From contig JAAUSA010000032.1 of the NCBI GenBank assembly GCA_012031975.1, positions 1 to 32,726 on the forward strand: a stretch of 32,726 nt of DNA, written 5' to 3'. Position numbers and translations under genes: made by a program. The stretch's first letter is position 1. Every line of letters begins with the position of its first letter. This DNA comes from Alkalinema sp. RU_4_3. GTDB lineage: Bacteria; Cyanobacteriota; Cyanobacteriia; Leptolyngbyales; Leptolyngbyaceae. Below, in pieces: positions 8,038-14,744 of this stretch. Under the pieces are notes generated by a model. The model was not told the origin of the DNA, did no database searches, and saw nothing but the letters and a program-made list of their open reading frames with translations.

Positions 8038-8726
8038 ATGTCGCCTGCGGATCTTTCTCCTGTTGATCAGCCTGTTTTGATGAATGCGCCGCTGGATGTG
8101 CCTTCGGCTATTTTGCATCGGCGATCGATTAAGTCGTTTCAGACGCGATCGGTGCCGCCGGAGTTGGTGCGGCGGCTGGTGGAGTTGGCTATTGCGGCTC
8201 CGAGTAGTTATAACTTGCAGGATTGGCGGATTGTGCTGATCCAGGATGAGATGCAGAAGGTGGCGCTCGCCGAGGCTTGTTTTGGGCAGCAGCAGCCGAT
8301 TCAGGCGCCGATGACGTTTATTTTTGCGGCGGATCCGAATTCTTGGAAGGGGGATATTACGCCGATCTATGAGCAGGGGATCAGGACGGGGGCTTGGACG
8401 GAGGAGACGGTGGAGTATTTTAAGTCGGCGATTCCGAAGTTTCAGGCGAGTCTGGGGGGGAGGAGTCGGGAGTATGCGGTCAAAGATGCGATGATTGCGG
8501 CGACGCATATGGTGTTGGCGGCGGAGAGTTTGGGGTTGAGTACTTGTTTTATGAATGGGTGGAGTGAGGAGAAGGTGAAGGGGTGATTGGGTCGGATGAT
8601 CCGGATTTGGCGATCGCGGTGATTGTGCCGATTGGCTATGAGGCGGAGTCGCGGGGGAATCCGGGGCGGTTGCCGTTTGAATATAATGTGTTTGTCGATC
8701 GGTTGGATAATCCCTATCGGGGCTAA
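8038..8726 (+). CDS. Nitroreductase family protein, frameshifted near the 3' end
   Basis: These are FMN-dependent NAD(P)H oxidoreductases that reduce nitro- or quinone-type substrates. The N-terminal flavin-binding signature is clear: SAILHRRSIKSFQ, then LAIAAPSSYNLQDWRIVLI. A second conserved block is AATHMVLAAESLGLSTCFMNGW. The first frame ends at 8584-8586 after EEKVKG. The family C-terminus (GSDDPDLAIAVIVPIGYEA ... FVDRLDNPYRG) continues in the next frame to 8726. One extra G in the GGGG run at 8580-8583 would join them. The start is uncertain: ATG 8038 or ATG 8080 (MNAPLDVPSAIL) are both plausible. It is followed closely by the dienelactone hydrolase gene, possibly one transcript. Confidence 0.8.
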
Positions 8727-8737
8727 GGTGTGTGGTT

Positions 8738-9571
8738 ATGAAACGACGGAATTTGATTTTGGGGGCTTCGGGGTTGGTGGCGGCGACGGCTGCTGGGAGT
8801 TTGGCAGAGGTTAAGGTTCCGGTGGGGTTGCCGAAGAAGATGCCTGGGGTTTTGGAGTTGCCGGGGAAGATGGTGATGCTGGGTAAGGATTTGATGGGTT
8901 ATTTGAGTTTGCCTATGGGTAAAACTTCTTCGCCTGCGGTGTTGGTGCTGATGGAGGCGTTTGGGTTGAATGCGAATATTAAGGGGGTTTGCGATCGTCT
9001 TGCTAAGGCGGGTTATGCGGCGTTGGCTCCGGATCTCTACCATGGGGAGACGTTTGCTTATTCGGATGCTCCGAAGGCGATCGAGAAGTTGAAGACGATT
9101 AAGGATGAGCAGGTTGTTAAGGAGCTGGAGTTGGGGTTGAAGTTTTTGGCTGGGGAGAAGATGGTGGATCAGGGTAAGAAGGTGGGGGTGACGGGGTTTT
9201 GTATGGGGGGGCGGTTGGTGTTTTTGGCGGCGGCGGCTTTTCCGAAGCAAATTGGTGCTGGGGTTGCTTTTTATGGTGGGGGGATTGCGGCGGATCGGAT
9301 CCGTTTGGGCGGCCCAGTTTGTTGAATCGGATTCCTGAGATTGGGGCTCCGGTGATGTTTATGTATGGGGCGGAGGATGCTTATATTGTGGCGGAGGAGC
9401 ATGGGCGGGTGGCTTTGGCGATGTCTAAGGCGAAGAAGTCCTATAGTTTGAATGTTTTGCGGGGGCGGGCATGGGTTTATGAGCGATCGGCGGGATAGTT
9501 ATAATCAGCCTGCGGCGGATGAGGCTTGGGGAATGACGTTGGCGTTCTTTGGGCGGCATTTGGGAGGGTGA
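8738..9571 (+). CDS. Dienelactone hydrolase family protein, two frameshifts
   Basis: This alpha/beta hydrolase with a Cys-Asp-His triad hydrolyses dienelactones or related esters. The nucleophile motif GFCMGG (Cys155) is in the first frame (8738-9325). The Asp segment APVMFMYGAEDAYI is in a second frame (about 9300-9465). The His segment GHGFMSDRRDSYNQPAADEA is in a third (about 9465-9571). So all three catalytic residues exist but in different frames. The first break equals one missing base near 9300. The second equals one extra G in the run at 9460-9465. The N-terminus KRRNLILGASGLVAATAAG resembles a twin-arginine signal peptide, suggesting export. The start ATG is 8738, 11 bp after the nitroreductase stop. 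This is either a pseudogene or has sequence errors. Confidence 0.75.
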
Positions 9572-9639
9572 GGGTTGGGTTTTGGGTTGGGGTTTTGGGA
9601 ACTTTTTGAGGGTGGGGTGGGTCTCTGTAGGTTTGTGGT

Positions 9640-11255
9640 TTGGTTGCCCCCTTATTGATTTTTTTATGCGTTTTGCTTCTGTGGGTCTGTCGGTGGGAGT
9701 GGTGCGATCGCGTCTCTTTTTGCGAGGCTGGATTGGCGGCGGAGAAGTTGACGCTGAAGTTTGGGCCGTTTGAGCAGACGGTTTCGGTGAATGATGTGGA
9801 GTCCTATGCGAAGACGGGGAAGGTTCCGGATTCGATGGGGGTGTATAAGCCGTTTCTCAGTGAGAGTGTGCGGAAGTCGCTGAATGCGAAGTTGGATATT
9901 GATCCGAAGTTAGGGAGTAAGGTTGTTGATGATTTGATGCGGTCTCCCATGGCGAAGCAGGCGTTGGCGACGCTTTTGCCTGCGGTGCCGGGGTTGAGTA
10001 CGGAGACGTTGCAGGCGGGGTTGACGATCGCGGCGAAGCAGTTTAATGGGTTGGATGCGGTGCGGGTGATTCGAGCTATTCCGCAGGATACGATTACGGT
10101 GGATGTGTCAGAGGCAATTGGGATTGCTTCTAAGGTGAATTTTAGCTATTTCAAGACGCAGGCGATGGGCTCTATTCTGCAGCGGGGGCTGACGGTGGAG
10201 GGGGCGAAGTTTACGTCAGATTTTGATGCGGCGGATAAGGGGGCTTTGCCTGTGGAGGTTGAGTCACGGGTGTTGGTGGATGAGAAGCGCGATCGACGTT
10301 TACCTGTCGATATCTACACGCCGAATACTCAGCTTGCAAATATGCTTAAGGTCGATCGCCCTTTGGTGGTGATTAGTCCGGGGTATGAGGCGAGTAAGAA
10401 TTTTCTGGCCTATTTGGGGGAGCATCTGGCGAGTCACGGCTTTACGGTGGTGGCGCTGGAGCATCCGTCGTCTGTGGTGAAGGGGCAGATTCAGTTGGAT
10501 GCGCTGGTGCCGGCTGATGAGGTGGTGAATCGTCCGAAGGATATTAGTTTTGTGCTGGATAGTTTGGCAACGCGGGATAAGCAACTGTTTAATACTGAGC
10601 AGGTGATGGTGATTGGCCATTCCTTTGGGGGCTATACGGCGCTGGCGCTGGCGGGGGCGGAGCTAAGGCTCGATGAGTTGCGTAAGTTCTGTGATACGTC
10701 TACGGTGCTCGATCGCGTTCCGGCGGACTGGTTGCAATGTTCGGCGACGAAGCTGAAGGAGAGTACGTTGAGTTTGCGTGATCGGCGGGTGAAGCAGGTG
10801 ATGGCGCTGAATCCGGCGATTGGCAATATTTTTGGGAAGGCGGGGTTATCTAAAGTTGAGACGCCGACGATGATTTTTAGTAGTAGTGAGGATGCTTTGA
10901 CGCCTGCGTTGTCGCAGCAGTTGCAGCCGTTTTGCAGTTGCCGATGCCGAAGTATTTGATGACGGCGATCGGGGGGACGCATTTGAGTGTGAGTGATCCG
11001 AGGAGTTTTAATCGGACCTTGGCGGATAGTACGTTGGTCAAGGAGAAGCGGGGGGCGGAGATGGATGGGTTGCGATCGGCGTTGCGGGGGGTGACGCTGG
11101 CCTATGCGTCTCAGATGACGACGCAGGGGAAGGTCTATTTGCCGTTTTTGTCGGCGGGGTATGTGCAGGGGCGATCGACTGGGGCGGTGGGGTTGCGGTT
11201 GAATCAGAGTTTGCCGGGGTCGGTGACGAAGTTTTTGGAGTTGGCGGCGAGGTAG
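9640..11255 (+). CDS. DUF1400-containing alpha/beta hydrolase, frameshifted
   Basis: This cyanobacterial architecture combines an N-terminal DUF1400 helical domain (AEKLTLKFGPFEQTVSVNDV, then segments to about residue 175) with a C-terminal alpha/beta hydrolase related to PAF-acetylhydrolase/dienelactone hydrolases. The oxyanion segment is VVISPGYEASKNFLAYLGEH. The nucleophile elbow is GHSFGG (Ser328 counted from 9640), and the Asp segment is PTMIFSSSEDALTPA. The His segment (LMTAIGGTHLSVSDP) lies in another frame, 10932-11255, after a break equal to one missing base near 10925. The real start is uncertain: a hydrophobic leader is spread over two frames around 9640-9740 (MRFASVGLSVG at 9666), suggesting another indel there. 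The protein is probably exported. Confidence 0.78.
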
Positions 11256-11299
11256 GAGGAGGAGGCCCTCACCCTCAAATACCTACCATTCAGGGATTT

Positions 11300-11348
11300 A
11301 ACCCGTTTCAACGGGTTTGAGCTGTTAGCCTGGGATTTTAATCCCAGG
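11300..11348. repeat. Palindromic repeat element (two stem-loops with GCTGTTAGC linker)
   Basis: AACCCGTT (11300-11307) pairs with AACGGGTT (11310-11317). The linker GCTGTTAGC (11321-11329) follows, then CCTGGGATT (11329-11337) pairs with AATCCCAGG (11340-11348). The order hairpin, linker, hairpin and the linker sequence match the element at 3541-3649, while the stems differ in sequence. It lies between the DUF1400 hydrolase and the reverse-transcriptase remnant, where the 5' half of the RT gene would be expected. Confidence 0.7.
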
Positions 11349-11800
11349 TGGGCCATGCGATCGTCGGTTAGCACCCGAATTGAATTCGCCAGCAGTAGCA
11401 GGATTGGGGCTAGGGGTAGTTCCTCTGGGCGACTCGACTTGCGCTCTTCTCAGACGATCGCGCTCAGCTAGCCGAAGCCCGCCACCAGCTCGAATCCTAC
11501 CTAGCCCAGCTCTATCTCAAAATCCATCCGGTCAAAAGCCAACTATTTGAAACGCGGCTGGGGGCTAATTTTGTCGGCTTTCGGGTGATGCCCGATCGGA
11601 TTCGTGTCCGCAATGACAATCTTCGCCGTTCGCGGCTGCGGCTGGCCCAGCGGCTGGTGGAGCATCGGCAGGGCAAGATCGATCGCGTCAGTCTCGATCG
11701 GGGCTTTGAAAGCTGGATGGCCCATCTTCAGCATGGGGATACTTGGCGGTTGCGATCGCAGATCGGCATTATCTGGGACCAACGATTAGCAAAGCTATAA
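11349..11800 (+). pseudogene. DGR-type reverse transcriptase, C-terminal remnant
   Basis: The readable part (open from 11420, stop at 11798-11800) encodes the end of a DGR/group II-like reverse transcriptase. It runs LALFSDDRAQLAEARHQLESYL, then LKIHPVKSQLFETR, then the thumb-boundary motif ANFVGFRVMPDR, a basic helix RRSRLRLAQRL and the tail SWMAHLQHGDTWRLRSQI. Full-length RTs of this type have about 300-400 residues. Here about 120 remain, so the palm motifs upstream are absent. Just before LALF, the DNA at 11429-11446 can be read as DDLALF only by removing one base and adding another, so the YxDD box looks degraded. The template repeat begins 26 bp after the stop. Identity as an RT is well supported by the C-terminal motifs. 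DGR membership rests on the adjacent TR/VR pair. Confidence 0.75.
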
Positions 11801-11826
11801 TCAAACCCATGGGGCAGGCAGCATAA

Positions 11827-11948
11827 GCGGGGCGGTTCCTGGATCAACAATCCTAGGAATTGCCGCTCCGCCTACCGCAACAACAACTCGCCCGCCGATG
11901 CCAACAACAACATCGGTTTTCGAGTTGTGTGCGTCTCCCCCAGCACTC
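11827..11948 (+). repeat. DGR template repeat (TR)
   Basis: This 122-bp segment aligns without gaps to the variable repeat at 12896-13017 (offset 1069). It is rich in AAC/AAT codons when read in the target frame ([20 protein letters not shown]), as expected of DGR templates in which adenines mark mutable sites. Twenty positions differ between the copies. Sixteen are adenines in the TR, out of 26 adenines in the repeat. The rest are C11833, C11875, C11884 and C11944. The last 33 bases are identical except C11944, which lies in the part that would correspond to IMH*. It is non-coding in its own right and lies between the RT remnant and the target gene, all on the plus strand. Confidence 0.93.
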
Positions 11949-12161
11949 TTCTGCACCAGATCTTGACGGATGGGAATTCGTTGGGCGTGTCAAGAGAAGA
12001 GTCCAGACCTGCTCCGGCGATCGCTGGGTGATACAGGACAACTTAGGCGCTTGCTTAGGTTCGCCGTTGTTGCTCAGGATCCGAATACAAACCGCGACTT
12101 CAATAGCCTAGTAGAGCGATCGAACCGCTGGTTGAAGTCGCATCAAACTATTGCTTCTTCT

Positions 12162-13025
12162 ATGCCTACTCTGACCTTCAAGCCACATTCTGCCAAGATT
12201 CAGTACTTCACCGAAGATCTGGGCAAGAAGCTCTTGGGTAAGCACACCAGCCTTGACATGGTTTTCATTCCTGGTGGCAGGTTCACTATGGGATCGCCTG
12301 AGGGTGAACTAGAGAGGTTAGAGAGGGAAGGTCCCCAACACCTAGTCACTGTCCCCGAGTTTTTCATGGGACAGACTCCTGTGACTCAAGCTCAGTGGCG
12401 GCAAGTGGCGGGGTGGCCGCAGGTGGGGCGATCGCTCAAAGCAAATCCTTCTAACTTCAAAGGTGACGATTTGCCTGTTGAGCAGGTCTCCTGGTTCGCC
12501 GCTGAAGAGTTCTGTCTGCGGCTTAGTAAAAGCACAGGTAGGCGTTATCGATTGCCTTCTGAGGCTGAATGGGAATATGCCTGTCGGGCGGGGACGAATA
12601 CGCCTTTTCACTTTGGGGAGACGATCGATGCTGAGTATGCCAATTATCAGGCTGTAGATGAGAAGTTTGGTGAAACAGTTTATCCTGGCATTTATGGTTC
12701 AGGTAGGTTTGGTAACTATCGGCAAAAGACCACTCCTGTCAAAGAATTTCCGCCGAATAAATTTGGCCTGTATGACATGCATGGCAATGTTTGGGAGTGG
12801 TGCGAGGACCATTGGCATGGTGATTATAAAAGTGCGCCGATCGATGGTAAATCTTGGGTGGATAAAACGGCTGAAACCAAAGCTAGTAGGGTGTTGCGGG
12901 GTGGTTCCTGGCTCTTCGCTCCTAGGTTTTGCCGCTCCGCCTCTCGCATCAAGCTCTCGCCCGCCGATGCCTACAGCTCCTTCGGTTTTCGAGTTGTGTG
13001 CGTCTCCCCCAGGACTCAGCCCTAG
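12162..13025 (+). CDS. DGR target: formylglycine-generating-enzyme (SUMF1)-fold variable protein
   Basis: The 287-residue protein is almost entirely one FGE-sulfatase/SUMF1 (C-type-lectin-like) domain. Its motifs in order are MVFIPGGRFTMGSPEGE, PVTQAQWRQV, LPVEQVSWFAAEEFC, RLPSEAEWEYACRAG, FGLYDMHGNVWEWCEDHW, RVLRGGSW and [14 protein letters not shown]. The last 43 residues are encoded by the variable repeat, so the ligand-facing C-terminal loop is the diversified surface, as in other DGR targets. The start at 12162 puts the domain near the N-terminus. The frame is open 64 codons further upstream to 11970 ([19 protein letters not shown] ... LVERSNRWLKSH), which may be leftover coding sequence of a longer N-terminus. 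It is not expected to be a sulfatase-activating enzyme. A ligand-binding role is inferred from known DGRs. Confidence 0.9.
   Translation: MPTLTFKPHSAKIQYFTEDLGKKLLGKHTSLDMVFIPGGRFTMGSPEGELERLEREGPQHLVTVPEFFMGQTPVTQAQWRQVAGWPQVGRSLKANPSNFKGDDLPVEQVSWFAAEEFCLRLSKSTGRRYRLPSEAEWEYACRAGTNTPFHFGETIDAEYANYQAVDEKFGETVYPGIYGSGRFGNYRQKTTPVKEFPPNKFGLYDMHGNVWEWCEDHWHGDYKSAPIDGKSWVDKTAETKASRVLRGGSWLFAPRFCRSASRIKLSPADAYSSFGFRVVCVSPRTQP
12896..13017 (+). repeat. DGR variable repeat (VR)
   Basis: The variable repeat is the last 122 bp of matching sequence in the target gene, ending 8 bp before the end of its stop codon. Relative to the template, 16 adenines are replaced (9 by T, 5 by C, 2 by G). Twelve codons change amino acid: I-N-N, N, Y, N-N-N, N-N-N, I in the template become L-F-A, F, S, I-K-L, Y-S-S, F here. 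Framework codons between them ([20 protein letters not shown]) are untouched. The 3' part, GAGTTGTGTGCGTCTCCCCC, is GC-rich and identical in both copies, the position of the IMH element. Confidence 0.93.
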
Positions 13026-13298
13026 CCCTCTGCTCTTTTGCCCTCTTGCCCTTTGCGCTATCGAAAGACAGATAGTTCACGTTTCGCGCCAAGCGCGATC
13101 GATTTTCTTACAAAATTTCTGACCACCCAATGACTCCGGTCCCCCCAGGATTGGGGGCTAGGGGGCCAGCCAGCCAATGCGGAGTAGTACAAATTTTCAG
13201 CCCTAGGGAAGATGTCGATCGATGCTCGATTGCGCCAAAATAGCACTTATGTATTGAATGAAGGTGCATCTAGGCAAACCCTAGAACCGATCGCATCC
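13018..13298 (+). other. Region after the VR without a gene
   Basis: The first part (13018-13054) is a pyrimidine-rich tract with repeated GCCCT units directly beside the VR. At 13142-13157 CCCCC and GGGGG form a short GC hairpin, followed by a G-rich stretch. DGRs often carry a hairpin just past the VR, but this one lies about 125 bp away, so a role is unproven. No credible coding sequence was seen. Confidence 0.4.
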
Positions 13299-14116
13299 AT
13301 GGAAACAGATTCCCTCTTTTACCGCCTATTCGAGGAAAAACCAAAACTCCTCTTTGAACTTCTCGGCGAAAAACCGCCTAGGACCACCTATAGTTTCGGT
13401 GCCCATGAGTTGAAGCAGACCAGTCTCCGGACGGATGGTGTGTTGAAACCGCGATCGGCAAAGCGTCCTATTTTCTTCCTAGAAGCCCAAGGTTATCCCG
13501 ATCGCCACAAAAATTCTACGCTAGCTTCTTCGCCAAAATCTTCCTCTATCTTCGGGAGTATGCCCCACCCAATGACTGGCGAGCCGTAGTGCTGTTCACC
13601 AGAAAATCCTTCGATCCAGGTCCATCAATCCACTATCGGGAATTCTTCGAGAGCGGTCGATTGCGGCGGATTTACCTTGATGAGCTACCGATCGAGATGG
13701 GTGACCTTTCTCCTGAGATGGCGGCACTCCAGTTAATTGGGATGGGTGATAATGATGCGATCGATCGTGGCCGCATCCTCCTGGACCGTAATGACCAGAT
13801 CGCTGCGGATGTCACAGAGCATAAAAGAATCTTAGAATTAGTAGTGACGGTCTTTGTCCACAAATTTTCAAAGCTCAGTCGAGAGGAGATAATGAGTATG
13901 CTAGGCATTACTAGAGAGCTACGGAACAGCCGCTTCTTCCAAGACTTCAAGGAAGAAGGCCGAGAAGAAGGGCGGCAAGAAGGGCGAGAAGAAGGGCGAG
14001 AAGAACTCCTGTTAAACGTGGTCCCGATGTTGCTCCAAAACGGGATGTCTGTCGAAGCGATCGCCTCAAGCCTCAAGGTCTCAGTGGCCCAGGTCCAACA
14101 GGCGATCCCGTCATAA
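13299..14116 (+). CDS. DUF2887 / Rpn-like putative nuclease, frameshifted
   Basis: This is a cyanobacterial DUF2887 protein of the Rpn/PD-(D/E)XK group related to recombination-promoting nucleases. It begins METDSLFYRLFEEKPKLLFELLG. The nuclease core follows (TDGVLKPRSAKRPIFFLEAQGYPDRH, with D ... E-x-Q), then LPIEMGDLSPEMAALQLIGM and a basic/acidic helix containing repeated EEGR units (about 13949-14007). It ends in a small helix-turn-helix-like tail (GMSVEAIASSLKVSVAQVQQ). The frame breaks at a run of five A near 13510. Six A would give DRHKKFYASFFAKIF and join both parts. The break therefore looks like a homopolymer indel. The gene is adjacent to the DGR but is a common dispersed family, so association is not implied. 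Confidence 0.8.
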
Positions 14117-14124
14117 ACCCGCAA

Positions 14125-14162
14125 AAAGAGCGATCGCCCAGTTACCAAGACGATCGCTCTTT
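14125..14162 (-). terminator. Bidirectional terminator built from HIP1-like arms
   Basis: AAAGAGCGATCG (14125-14136) and CGATCGCTCTTT (14151-14162) form a perfect 12-bp stem with a 14-nt loop between the convergent DUF2887 gene and rplI. On the minus strand the stem ends in a run of five T, a good intrinsic terminator for rplI. The left arm contains a full HIP1 octamer. Confidence 0.8.
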
Positions 14163-14183
14163 AACTTTGATGGAAGCTACGGG

Positions 14184-14642
14184 TTAGGAAGCAACCACTT
14201 CGAATTCGATGTTGACGATCACTTCGGGGTGAAGTTCGATCGTGGCGGTGTATTCGCCCAGACGCTTGATGTCTTCCACGGTGATGTCACGCTTATCGAC
14301 TTCCACATTCGCCAAGGACTTGAGCGCTTCGGCCAAGTCTTGGGTGGTGATGGTACCGAAGATCGCATCCTTGTCGCCTGCTTGCTTGGCGATCGAGAGC
14401 TTGCCGACCGCCGTGATGGCTGCCGCTTGGGTCTCGGCTCCGGCCTTGAGTTCAGCTAGGCGCTGACGTTCGAGTTCCTTGCGGCGCTCGACCTGCTTGA
14501 GGATGCCGGGGTTGACCTGCATGCCGATGCCCTGGGGCACGAGGTAGTTGCGCGCATAACCGGGGGCCACTTGCACCAGGTCACCCATCTTGCCGAGCTT
14601 TCTGACGTCCTTCGTGAGGACCAATTGAACTGGTTTTGCCAT
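14184..14642 (-). CDS. rplI: 50S ribosomal protein bL9
   Basis: bL9 binds 23S rRNA at the base of the L1 stalk. The 152-residue product has the N-terminal RNA-binding domain (VQLVLTKDVRKLGKMGDLVQVAPGYARNYLVPQG) with the diagnostic G-x-x-G ... Y-x-R-N-x-L pattern. A long connecting helix follows (ILKQVERRKELERQRLAELKAGAET), then the C-terminal domain ending IELHPEVIVNIEFEVVAS. Length is normal (about 150). The gene stands alone, away from rpsF/rpsR or dnaB, and ends at a strong hairpin. Confidence 0.97.
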   Translation of the reverse strand: MAKPVQLVLTKDVRKLGKMGDLVQVAPGYARNYLVPQGIGMQVNPGILKQVERRKELERQRLAELKAGAETQAAAITAVGKLSIAKQAGDKDAIFGTITTQDLAEALKSLANVEVDKRDITVEDIKRLGEYTATIELHPEVIVNIEFEVVAS

Positions 14643-14744
14643 GATTAAAATTCTTCAAGTCTCTTCTATTGCTGGTGCCTTGCCCTTGGGTTCGAGCGCT
14701 CCGCCGAGTTAAACATAATACAGGAAAAGTAGGCATAGGGAAAG

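Noticed and set aside
13142-13157. DGR-associated hairpin after the VR
   Set aside because: The CCCCC/GGGGG stem is about 125 bp from the VR and short. Known DGR hairpins lie a few bases downstream.
13505-13520. Programmed -1 frameshift in the DUF2887 gene
   Set aside because: The run CAC AAA AAT in the zero frame does not form a canonical X-XXY-YYZ slippery heptamer, and homopolymer indels are common throughout the window.
13949-14007. CRISPR-like or coding repeat from the GAAGAAGGGCG units
   Set aside because: It is a short in-frame repeat encoding EEGR/QEGR within the DUF2887 helix, common in this family, with no spacers.
13589-14116. Separate gene starting at 13589
   Set aside because: It continues the DUF2887 protein in another frame. 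One added A near 13510 joins both parts.
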